From the NCBI GenBank assembly GCA_036583965.1, contig JAZBQD010000013.1, positions 8,507,763 through 8,571,762 on the forward strand: a DNA stretch of 64,000 nucleotides, written 5' to 3'. Positions 37,691-50,365 of this stretch are shown here, piece by piece. The first letter of the stretch is position 1. The number at the start of each line of letters is the position of its first letter. The notes beneath the pieces were generated by a model. That model did not search any database, was not told where the DNA came from, and saw only the letters and a list, made by a program, of their open reading frames with translations. A program made the translations under genes and the position numbers. This stretch comes from Prunella strophiata (lineage: Eukaryota > Chordata > Aves > Passeriformes > Prunellidae).

Positions 37691-40600
37691 CCCATCTGAT
37701 GGAAGCTGTTCATATAAAGAACCCTAAAAGAAATTTCCCTTTGCATTCCCTTGCCAAATGCACACAAGATGCACACTTAGAAAATTTGGAATTTGGATGA
37801 AAATTCCAAGACTTTTAGGAGGGAATCAGAAGACAACACGCACACATGCACATACCAGAGAAGGCAATATTTCATTTTACAAAAGCACACAGCTCTGAAA
37901 AGTCTCAGAACTATTTATTTGCCAATTGTACTTTAGCAAGGAAGTTTAACAAACAGATTGACAGGTCTGATGCTGACCCAAAATTTCACAGTACTGTGAG
38001 ACTCCAGACCAGCAGTGACTGTTCTTTGTATGTGCACACTGATTTGAGATGTCCAAACTCACTACAGTTCCTTTTTCTGACACCTGAACTGGTCTAGATC
38101 CTGGCTTTCCAGGCAGTCTTTGATGTAGTAAGAGGTGACCTCTGACAAGAGAAGATATTATTTTGTGTATTTTGCAATAAGCTTCTAACAAGCAGAGCTG
38201 GTTTGCTTGCATTCAGGTTTGTGGGGAACTTTGCTAGACAGAGAAGGGTAGGGAAGGAGAGAAAGAGGAGTTAAAAATAACACAAATTATTTCTGTGGCA
38301 TCATTTGGGTTAGAAAGTGAAGATCCAATTAAACAGCAGTATAAGGATATACTAATTACAGCTGGAGATCACAGATACCCCCCACGCCCTGTTCTTCTAA
38401 TTCTGGGTGGGATGCTGCACTGAGGCATGGCAGCTGCATACACAGGTACATCCAGATTATTTTCTTCATGCTTGCTGTAAAATTCCCTCAAACATACATT
38501 ACTCCTGCCTTTATTCATCAATATTCCACATCAATGTCAACTACTATTCTGCTCTCCTTGCCACACTTTGATGAAGATTAATTTCATCACTGAGAAAATT
38601 TGAGAGAGATGGTAAAATTTGTGAAAGTGTATAAAAACACTGTTACTTACAATGTTGTGTCCTAAATAACCTCACCTGTTCACCTTTCACTGTAGTAAAA
38701 ATTGGATGTGTATTCCTATGCTTTGTTTGATCCCCTATAATACAATACTTCTTACCCTACAGCTACTGTCTCTGTAAGACTCTCATGAAGGATATTCTCA
38801 GTATTTAGCAAAGTCTCATTGTTTGGATTTCCAGAAGTAGTCAGTATCCATGCAAAATGTGCATCCCTTTCCATCTCACACCACAGCCTTCTTAACAAGG
38901 TGATTATATTGTCCTGTCTCCAAGAGGAAGCATTCACTGGGCCAAGAGGGAGGGAAGAGGGACAGAGAACATGCACACAGAGAAAAGCTGCACTATAGCT
39001 AAGAACAATATTGTACTTAAAAAGAGGGATGGGGGAAGGGAACTGATGTGAGTAGATTGTTACAGAAGAATGCAAAGTCCTTACTACAATACTAATCAAA
39101 CTTCCTTTGTCCTATATACACATGCCAAGCAGGAACTCTGTATTTCTGCCAGAAACCATTTTCCATATGCATGACAACATTTTATCTATATGGAGAGGTA
39201 AAAGCCAGAGAGGAAAAAAAAAAAGGTGAGAATGCAGAAAGAAATGAGGCTTAAAATGCACAACACTCCATTCCATCCCCCTTCCCCTCACGCCAACCTC
39301 TCATCTATAATCCAACACAAGAGAGACAACAGGCAAACAGCAAGAGGTCATCTTCAAAGGGCTGGTTGCCAAGGGAGGCCAGTGGAAAGAGCGAAGGCAT
39401 GTCCTCATCAAAGTCCAGCAGCTGTGGGAGAGCCACAGAGGTGCAGCTTCCCCTGGGGCTGCAGTGAAATTCAGAGATGGAGGATAAAGCTGGAGCTGGC
39501 AATATAAAGTGGGCAGCTTTGCACTTTGCTTCGGGGGAAGCACAAAAGAGAAGGGTTAGGATATTTTAATCCTTCTCTCCACCCATTTTTGCACTCCAGA
39601 CACTTGAACTAATGTTTAAACTCATCAAGATACGTCATGTAGAATACACTGCAGAAGGCAGCAGCAAGGATCAGCTTTCTACTCAGTTCAAAATTAAAAT
39701 TTTGTCTCAGTGACTATGCTTAGAAGAGGGATGGATAATGCACAGCCAGCTGTAGTTTCATGACTTCCCACAGAAAACATAAATACATCTTCACAGTTGG
39801 AGCCTGGGAGGCAGTCACACAATAACACTGCCTGTAAACACTACCCAACAAAATATGTGTTATTTTTCTAGGAGAAACTGTGGAATAATAAACAACAGAC
39901 TCCTAGCTACCTGCAATATTTGCATAAAAATTAGAAGCCAACTTAAGAGCAATCCCAGACTCTGCTTTTCAGAATTCTCTTTTTGAGGCATTTTTATTAA
40001 ATATGCACATAATGACCAAATGTAAAAATTAAGGCCCTAGCCCTCAAACATAGGAAAAGCAGCTGCAAATGCAAGCAGTGAAATCTAACAGATTAACTAA
40101 AATCTGAATGCAAAGAGGAATCAAAATTGCTCTATTATGAACAAAAAAATTAAAAATTCAAGAAATAATTAAAATTTTAACGTTGTCATTCTCAAAAGCT
40201 AGGAGCTACTCTATTTTAGAAAACTCATTTTTCCCTGATAGAACCAGTACTTTGTTATAACTTTCTCTTAAGTGTCTTAATTAGCTGACAGAGCTTAAAA
40301 ATACAGTTGTTGAATTCTCAAGTAATGGCAGGGTAGAAATAATTTCATTATATTTACCTCCCACATCATGCCCAGTATCTTCCCCAAAACAGACAAAGAA
40401 GGGAAGCAGCTGGCATCTGCTAAGGATGAACAGACACACTTCTTCAGCGTGTGTTTTGGAGCATGAAGTTTCAGTTGCTGTCAGCACAGTGGCAGCCTCA
40501 GTGCTAATTCAAATGGCACCAAAGCTACATGGTTTGAACAAATCCTCTGGGTTGCAATACAAAAAAGGTTTTAATATTTAGAAAATTTTTTATCACTACC

Positions 40601-43600
40601 CTTGACTGCAAGTCAGTCTGGAAGTACCATTAGGGAAGGAAAAGACAGATCAGTGATACAGTCAGCTTTAGACAGCATGAAAAAGAGTTTTTTCAAGGCT
40701 GAAATGTAATAGTTCACAGCCTAAAGATCAACTCTGTTTCTCAGTTTAGTATGGGAACTGATTTTTGAATATTTACATACATACTCTTTCAAGATTCTCT
40801 GAACCATACTGGCCAATAGAAAAGTTCCTTCAGCCTGTGCTGCACAAGATGCTCTTAAAGTTTTAGAGCATGATGAAAACTGAACAGCCTAAAACAGAAC
40901 ACAGATTTTGTGTCTTTCAGAGTGATGTGATGGAGACAAACAAACCCCCATCTCTGAGATGTGCTCTCAGCTCAGGGGTGGAACAAGGATTTCCCAGTTC
41001 CCAGAGCTGGCAGCACACCCTGAGGCACAGGCCCAGCAGAGGTGGGATTCCAGCAGTGCCTGCTCTCACTGCCCAGACCAGACTTTCCAGCACCCACTCT
41101 CCTCCACACTCTCCCCCAGCTGCTCCTCCCACACTGCATTATTTCTAAGGAATTGCATTTATTCCTCTGTCTTGATATGAAAGTACCTGTGCTGCATGCT
41201 CTGTTCAGCCTTTCCTCATTCTTCTCCCATAAATCACCCAGTTCTGACCCAGTCTACTGCAAATCCCTTCACACATCTTTCTCTCAAGACATCAGAGGAA
41301 GAAAAATATTGGAATGGAATCAGCTATAGGTATTATGGGTCTTCATTACTTCTTTGTTATGCTGCTATTAGTTAGACTATTTTGGATACCTCCCCTTACT
41401 TCTTATCTTTGCACAGATTTCTGCACAGCTTTAAGATTTCTAAATTTATAAATAGCTGACTTGAGGATAACTATCATATTCTTGTGTTGAATTTTGTCAT
41501 AAATTACAAAGCACTCTCCTGGTCTCTACATTTAACTTTAGCTTACACTGCAACAACCAAAAAATGTTCCAAGAAAATCCCTGTGACAGTTTAGAATCTG
41601 AAGGTAGTGCTCACCTTAAATTGTTTCTCAAAGTTTGCCTTTTGGTCAGATTCTTTACCTTTTATAAGCCATTCTGGACCAATACACAAACCAGTGAAGT
41701 TTACAGAAGTTCTGTTTCCAGCTCCAGCTGTCACATGCCTTCTCATATCCCTGTTTCCCCATTTTGTGCTCCAAGCTTTCCTCTCCAAAACTTATCATTT
41801 GACCTTCTTTTCATCTGATAACCTAGATTACTTCAATGGATTTGTACTCAACTCATGGCTTCTGCCCACGTGAAAACATTTTAACTAGTGCTAGGTAACT
41901 TTTAGAGGGAAAGGACCCAAAAGAGAAAGCAGAGGTCTCCAAATGGGTACTGTCTGCTTCCAAAGTGCCTCCCCTTTCTCCAGCATGAAGTTCTCAAGAA
42001 ATTATTCCCACAGCACCCTTCATGCTCTGCACCTGCTTTTGCACATTTTCTGGCAAAATCCAAACATCACACCTAGTTTTATGTGCACTTCTTTGTCAGC
42101 TCCAATCAGCACAATCTCTCTGACCTGTATCCTGTGGAAATACAAGTGAAGCCAAAGTCTCTTCTGTGGCCACACAAGACAAGGCTCTAGAACAGGATGT
42201 AACAACAGAACATGATCTCCTTCACTGGAAGGTGAGATGCCCCTGCCCAGAAAGGAACTAAGTACTTTACAAGAAGTACAAGCCAGTATGTAAATCAGGT
42301 GTACAGAGTTGTTCCTGAAAACATATTAATGTTTAACATTTGGGTTTTTCCATAAAAGAAAAATACCTGCTGCACTGGGTTCTCCATCTCAGGCAAAGCA
42401 ATGAGTAATGCACTGTTTCAACACTTTCCATTACAAGAATTCAGTGCATATTGCAATCTTTCATGTTACCAGACAGAAAGCACTCAAATCCACTGGGGAA
42501 AAAACGCCCTTCTTAAAAACTACCACCTGATGGCAGCCTGTGGCTTCGGTCCTATTGTTCCAAGTGGCAACTGGCAACCATTTTGAGTGAGATTAGCTCT
42601 ACCCTGAGTCACCACTGAAGAATGCTCCGTAGTAGAGAGGATGACTTGAAAATAAAAAGCTATGCTTAATTCTAACGTAGCACACTGCTGAACTGGTCTC
42701 TGCAAACATTTCACACACTGTGAAATTCATCCTCCCTCTTTCAGGCCTAATTTGTTTTATTTTGCACAGGAAATAACCAACTTAAATGAAACGCAGGCTC
42801 CACAACTCAGTCCAGTGCACAATTCAGAACACTTGGTTAGATCAAAAGCTGACTTGATGGCCAGTTTCACTCCCTGCTCACAGCCTATGCTTTGACATCT
42901 TGAACCAGAATCAGAACTATTCTGCACCCAACTAATTATCACTTCTTTGCTCTTTTTCATTTTTCAAAGGCACTTGCAGGAACTTAGCACTGGGTGCCTG
43001 AAGGATTCAATGAATGCTATTTAAAGTCAAACGAACAATAATGGAAGTTTCTGGAATTCTGGAGACCTGATGCACTCCCTTTTCATTACAAGGAGTTCAT
43101 TCCTGATCTAAGAGCAAAATTCAATTCCACTTTGAATAAAAAACGACAAAAAGTGAACTGTTTTACAGAACAGTAAACCAAAACAGGTTTTCTCACCTTT
43201 TTCTGGGAAATATTGATGTACATACTTATCACATTACAGCACCCTATGTATGGGTGGAAAAAAAAAGGTACCAGAAGTTTCTAAAGTTAAATTTTTACCA
43301 TAATTAAAATAATTAACATCATGAAACCAATTCAACTTTAAATTTCAGATGCTTGTGCTGTATTTCAGGATACATCAGAAGTTCTTCCTCCTTTTCCCAT
43401 CTCTTTCCAGATGATTCCTCCTTCATATGGTCACTAATCTATTGCCTCAATTCTCCTCTCTGCCAGACTAGCCCTTCACTACTTCACTCCCACCCCATGC
43501 TGCCCCTTTTTTCCCTCATCCAACTCCTCCAGCCCTGGCATCCAAGCCATGCTAATAAATCCAGTCAAGCCTATTGGCTTGGGTGTAGTGCTGTGTATCT

Positions 43601-46343
43601 CCTGCTGGCACACCTCAACACTGAGGTATGCCTCACTGATTGGGAAATTAATGCTGTAAACTGCACTCCAAAAACACAGCAGTGAGGGGTGAATGAGTGC
43701 TGTCTGCAGGACATTCCCCTCACATGTCAGGAAGTTTGGACAGTGCAGGGAATGAGGTAAGATACTATGAGAAAAGAAAATACAGTGTTGTGGTTAAAGC
43801 AACTGAATGCTTCCCAACAGACAGGATTGCTTCCTCTGCCACAGGATTCCTATGCAATGTTGGGCAAGTCAAAAGCAGCCATGCAGGGTGTGACCAAAAA
43901 TCCAACCAGCACAGTAAGCTATCCCCAACAGCTGCTAACTGCACAAATTCAGAGAATATGAAAAGCAGGAAAAAATACTGAATGATTATGTTTTAGATAA
44001 AGCCTCTTAATTATGGCTATCAGTGATTAAGAGTTCCAGAGCTGAGATTTTACCCAGAATACTGTGTTTAAGTAAGCAATGCATCTATGTTCCATGTTTT
44101 TACCTAATTCCTTTGGAATGACACATATACTTATGGCTTTTACACTATCCTACAGTAAGAAACACAACCTACTGTTTTTAAAATGTGCTTTCTTTTGCTT
44201 TACTGTAAAGCTGTTTTGTGAATTTCACTGAGAATGCTCTGATAATCATACTGCAGGAACAACCAATAATTGTTCCTTCATCACTGTCTTAACATCCAAG
44301 TCTCTTGTCAACAGCCTCTTTTCCAAACTGGTAAAATTCAGGTCTTTTTCAATGAATGTCACACTATTACATGACTCAGATGATCCAAAGTTTGTGATCT
44401 ACCTGCTCCATTATGTACTCTCCCCTTCCATTTTTATGATGCACTGCATGCAGCATTCAAACTTTTGGAGCCCAATGGTGCTCACCAAGTCTTCTCTTTT
44501 GCTCTCTCATAATTTGCTCTCTTACCTTTCCTACTAATTGCAACATCCCATGAAATGTTTAGTGTTAAGGATAAGGTTTTCAGAATACACTTTATTCTTA
44601 AGAAGGAAAAGAAATCTTGGCCACAATTTTGAGAAGCTTTTTATGATGCTTCTTTTTCCTCCTGATGCATGCCTCCAGCTTGCATTACAATTAACCAAGA
44701 TCAGCACTGATAACCTGCTGTACATACAGCTGTGACTTGGGAGAATCCCTTTAACCAAGGTCCATAAAAGGCACATTCAACCAGATATAAATGGGAACGC
44801 TGAAAATGTGAGAGACACAATAAAAATAAAAACAAAGTCAATGGAATCTCTGCTGAATCATGAAAACAAACAGGAAAGGCTAGGCTTTGTGAAAAGAACA
44901 ACCACACTCACATCTCTGCCCTCCACTGCTGGGGAGCCTCTAATTTTGTCTGTAGTATTTAAGTAACACTGAATTGCTGTTCATTTTCAAAAAATGTAAG
45001 AGTCCATTCCATCAGGCATTTTGAGAATAGTTTATCTATCTATAGAAAGCGAATATATATCACAATCACCAAAGGGCACATGAGAAAAACATCTGTGCTT
45101 GAAAAGCCATGGTTAGGATGCTTCACTGACTGTCACACAACATGCAGCCTCTTTCAGGTAGCTAACAGTACAGCAAAGTATTTATCATCAGTCTTGAAAC
45201 AATCATTCTAGTTCAAGAAATCACAATCCCCAAAAAAAATACTGCCATTCAAGTAAGCTTCTCTTTGTATGACAAGGCCACAGACAGAATTACTGTATTT
45301 TTACCTGTAATACTGTTGTTCTCTATAAAAAGCTAGCACATTTCCTCCTAGATTAATAACCTTTTCTAGTTTCTTACACAAAAGAAAATGTGAATGAACA
45401 ACTCAGACACTGTAGCTGACAGTGCTGCAGCTCTGTTCCTATATATACTCCCTCAGGCTGGAGTCTGAGTAAAACCTGTTCATGATCAAACTCATCTGCT
45501 CACTATCATCATCAGCTTCCTGTTCATTCATCAGTATATGAATGGTTACAATAGGGCCATCAAGACAAAAGATGGCTTCAGAGGGAATGTCTAACAGAGG
45601 AAGAAGTTACATCAGCCTGACTCTCCTTTGTTCACAAAGCTCTGGCCATTAATAGCAGCTAAAGACAAGGCAGCTGCTGCACAGAATTAGGAAGAGACAG
45701 AAAGAACAATTACTTCCTGGCAACGTTTTTTCCCCTGCAGCTCCAAAAAAAAAATTCACACTGAACAGTAAGAGAATGAGAAAAATTCTGGAGGTTTAGT
45801 TGTCTTCCCCCCAATCCTGTTAGGGAGCAATTTAAGTAGGTACCTGTCAGACATGCCAATAAAATCGCTGTTCTACACCTCCTGCACTACATGCAGCAAC
45901 ACGGACTACACTGCTCTTAGAAAATAAAGTACAATGTCACAGTGTGCAGCAACCTCCAAAACCAAAACAGATCTTCCCTGTGTGCTCTCAAATTTAGACA
46001 ACACATGGAGTGATGGACTGGAAAAAAATATGAAAGAAAAACCCATCAAGGGCTCTCCTGTAGAACTTGATCCTTATGGGAAGACCTAAGCCACAAGCTG
46101 GCAGAGCCTGGAAGCATGTACTGCAGAATTCTCACCATATGCTTGCTCTAATCTTACATTCCTTCACAAATATCTGCTACTGGTTTCTGCCAGAGTCACT
46201 GGAGCAGAGGAACTTTCTTGGTTAACTCAGCATGGCAGTTGTGTTAATTCACTTGGCTGCATGAATCGAAAGGCCACAGATAACCGCTGGCAGAAGTGGC
46301 TGCACAAACTCAGTAGAGCATACAGGAAATCAGCTAAAACCTC

Positions 46344-46364
46344 TTTTTTTTTTTTTTTTTTTTT
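46344..46364 (+). repeat. Poly(T) tract
   Basis: An uninterrupted run of 21 T in intron 1; no associated element was recognised. Confidence 0.9.
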
Positions 46365-48382
46365 CATTCTGTTGCTCACTAGAAGCAAAGAATGGGGCTG
46401 CCATACTGATGGCAGAACCCATCGATTTACCCTATTCTACGGGCAGAGAAACCTCTGCTTTATTAACTGTCCTCTACAGCAAACTGGAATAGTCTGTCCT
46501 TCACATATCTGGGTGGGATTTCCAAAAAGAATGTATTTTAAAGCAGAAAGCTATGGTTACTGCTAGGATTCCCATCCCAGAATTTTCCTCTAGCCTCTGT
46601 GTATGGTGAGGGGAAAGTGCCTGCAGCACTAACACGAGTACATGTCAGAGCCCATCTCAAAGCTTTGTAAGATGTGCAAATTTCCTGGTGCCTGAAGGTT
46701 TGCTAAGTAGAAACCAAAATCAGAGTATTTTAAGTGTATTGAAGCACTTTCTATTAGTGTCAAATATCAAATCACACACATCTGTAGAAGCAGCATTGCA
46801 GAAGAGACATGCAGGAGGGTGAAGAAAATAAGTTTTAATGCTGACCAGCAAAATTTAGACATTTCCACATGAGGCAACACAAGAATGCCAGTATCATCCC
46901 ACATACTCCACAACAAAGAGGATGAATCCCTTTTTCAGCAGGGACCTTACTGCTTGCCTTGTTAAGGTAATAAACTGATTCAGCAGACTATAAATGTAGT
47001 TTTGACCCCAGAAGAAAGCATTAAAGTTAATAATATAAGCAGTCACTTTTCCCTCATGATAGATTTTCAAACTTCAGAGAACCATAATTTTGTGTACTAA
47101 TCTGAACTGCACTGCAAATGGTCTTAGACCTTCAGGGGAAGGAAAGCTGTAGATTCTGCCAGCAGAAACAACCACTTTGATCTCTGGCATCCTGGAAAAC
47201 ATTTTGGGACTGAGATAATCCCATTAGGTCTTTCTTCTAAAACAATCAATAAGTGAAACAATGCAAAATGGTGAAGCTGATTTTAAGTTTTGGAGTTAAC
47301 AGCTTCCCAAAAACTTACAGAGGGACAGGCTCTCCCTCCCATGGACCCCAGTCTATACCAAGAGATGCATGGAGGCTTTGCTCACCATCTAAGCCAAAGA
47401 GCTTGCCCTGCCTGAGCTCCAAATGTGTAAAATCAATGCAACTATATTAATTGATATGCACTGCCTTTCTGGTAGTAGTTACTCATTCAGGCTTTGAGTC
47501 ATGTCTTCATGTAACTTTTGGATATCAGACTGTGCTAGCTCAAGTCATTTCCATACACCATACAGGCACAGCTTTGGGTGGAAAAGCTGGACTACCATGC
47601 TTTAGGTCACAATTTCACAAAGTTCCCTTTGAATTATAAAGGTGGGACTTTTATAAGCAAAGTGAAGGTTCAGAAACACTTCTGCAGCTGTAGCATATAA
47701 AGTGAGGTCTGTAACAGAGAAGACTGAAAACTCCCTCCACCCCTGCACATCTGTTTCAGAAAAGTCCCACCTCTTCTTCCCCCTTTCCACAGATAAAGGG
47801 GGAGAACAACTGTTTCTTTCCAATTCACAGCTTGTGCCTGAACAAGCCTGTGCTTCTTGACAATGGATCTGGTTTATCACTTCCCCTCCAACTCCACCTT
47901 GCCTGTGCTTAACTTCTTTTCATACAAATCCCAGAAATTTTTAACCAGCATTCTCAAGAGAAACAAAATAAGCTTCCATTTTAATAAGGACAGCAGCCTG
48001 AAAACAAGCATTCCTTCCTTTGCCATTTTCCTACTTCATTGCACATGGATACCACAAGTGAAAGAATACCACATGCAGAAGTTGTGCAAAGTAAAATAAG
48101 AAAAACTGCAACTTTGCAGACACTTCAAAAATGTTTGAGCTCCACACTATTCATGAAAACCTTCCATATACTGAGGTATCCCTGCTCTATCTCTGTGGCA
48201 CATGCTTCACCTCTCTAAACAAACAAGGACTGTCTTTGTGCCTTTGTTTAAATTAAGGGGAAAAAAAAAAAAAAACCAACCTGTCTCACAGGCTGTGATT
48301 ACATCAGCAAGAGCATTCTCCTTTTCTCTATCAATCCTCCCTTACTCAGGCTTTGAAGAGCCTCTGTGTGCTGCTGCCACTT

Positions 48383-48391
48383 CCTTTGATC
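48383..48391 (+). promoter_or_regulatory. Candidate TCF/LEF site
   Basis: Exact CCTTTGATC in intron 1, within a locally GC-richer segment (about 48340-48620) that stands out from its AT-rich surroundings. Confidence 0.35.
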
Positions 48392-50179
48392 TTTCTATTT
48401 TATGCCCCAGGGCCAGCCCTGATAATATCTGCTTTGCCTGCACAGTTTTGGAAAAGGCAGCAGCACCCATTCCTGTCCAAGAGCAGCTTTGTGAACACAC
48501 TGAACCGGCATGTGTGCCCTGTGCTCCCGGAGCAGCAGGCACACAGAACACACAGCCCCTGCAACAACATGTGGGCAGCCTGCCTGTGCCCTCCTGCCAG
48601 CGCCTGCAGCTCACTCCTCTTGAAGAATAGATGACCCTGACAACTTATGGTTAGTCTTTCAGCCAGGCAAAGCAACAGCAGAAACCCTAGAGGAAAATGC
48701 TGCCTGTTTTAGCAACTAAATTCTTGACACTTTTTTTGTTCAAAGATAAAAGAAAAAGCAGAGGTAGAAAGCTAAAGACTGAGTGGCAGAGCAGCAGGGA
48801 AAGAAAGACAGATACCCTACCAACAGCCAAGTGTCTGATTCTTAAATGAGTAAAGATGAAAGGACACTAGTGTTAATATTACTATTATTATTATAAATAA
48901 CCCTAACTTGAAATTTGGAGATCTGACCTGCAGCACTACCATCATAGTCTCTTCAACAGATAGAGCCAGGTATTTAAATGTTACCCCTCATTAGCTGTTG
49001 GGGAAATTGCTTTTGATTGTCCCTTTAGTGGCATTGCTAAAAGGAAATTTGTTTTCTTCAGTTTCATGTAATGGCATCTCCCAAAAAAATGCGTGACCAG
49101 AGATTATTAATCCAAGAGACAGAGTGTTGCCCTAGAAAACCAGGGAACAACTTCAATCTGTCTAGTTCCACTGCTGGTCCTGGCAGGAGACACCACATGT
49201 GTCAGACCCAGTGTGCATCAGGTTTTGCCCATGGCAAGGTTTGCTCTCCAGAGAGTACCCAGCAGTGCCATGCTCAGTTCTGACAGCAGAGGATACACAC
49301 AGCTTCCCCCTGTACAGTGCTATTAACCCATGGCTTTTCTCACAAACATCATGGCTCAGTTTCCTCCATTTGGGGCAAGTGCAACTACTGTCATTCTCCT
49401 GTCAGCTCTTGCTACACTGAGAGCTCAGCTTGGCTAAGGTGGAACATCAGGCCTGGGATTTCACAGGTTCTAGCCAACTTTGTAAAGCTCTTTCCAGACA
49501 AGAGTTTGACCTGTTTTACACCACTTGGCAGAGGTGAATCCTTCTCATCCCAGAGGATGCATTTCACTACCAGATCACATCAGAAGCAGTCAAGGAACTT
49601 CCAACAGGACCCCTGTATTTCTCATGCCTTTATGGCAAAGGATATTTCTAATCTGTATTTCCTGCAATCTGTCCTAATCCAAAAATTTATAAGAACAAAA
49701 TAGCATTTGAAGAATTCCAGAAAGAAAGCTTTCACACTGAGACAGTGATGGCAAGACTGAAAGAAACCCTGACCTTCTCTGCCATCTCACACTGCAGTTG
49801 CAGGAGCTGCCTGCTCCAAGCTAAGCCCACTGCAAACTGCCAGCTACAACCCCATTCCAGGTTTTACCCTCAGCCGCTCCTCCTAGCACTTCAAAGGAAA
49901 AGTATTTTTGTACAGCCCAGCAAGGAGTGTAAACTGTTCAGCTGCTTCCAAAGCAAGATTATTTAACTCTTAAGTACCCAATATCCCTGCCCTCAGAAAG
50001 GGATTGCTGTGTAAAGAAAAAAAAAAATTTACTAGGAGCATAAACGTTAAGTCTGATGTGTTCACGACTTAACTAAAAAGTGACATGCCAATAGTCACCT
50101 TCCCATTTCCCCCCCTCTTGTTTTAGAGGTGAGAAAGAGGTCAGAAAAATTAGGACTCAAAAAATCAATTTGTGAGGGC

Positions 50180-50365
50180 CACAGAATCACAGAATGGTTT
50201 GGCTTAGAAGGGAATTTAAAGCTCATCTCATTCCAATCCCCTGCCATGGTTGGGACCCCTTCCACTAGACCTACCTGGATGGGGCAGCCACAGCTTCTCT
50301 GGGCAACCTGTGCCAGTGCCTCACCATCCTCAAAGTAAAGAATTTTCTCCTAATATCACACAGAT
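50180..50365 (-). mobile_element. CR1 LINE 3'-end fragment
   Basis: The plus strand reads CACAGAATCACAGAATGG, GGCTTAGAAGGGAATTTAAA, CCAATCCCCTGCCATGG, CTTCCACTAGACCTACCTGG, ATGGGGCAGCCACAGCTTCT, GGGCAACCTGTGCCAGTGCC, and TTCTCCTAATATCACA. This is the best-preserved CR1 3' end in the window, antiparallel to the plus strand, inside ZNRF3 intron 1. Confidence 0.93.

Noticed and set aside
39226..39543. Overlapping open frames on both strands in intron 1, locally GC-richer
   Set aside because: Open frames on both strands without homology or plausible splice sites; could be constrained non-coding DNA, but nothing shows it.
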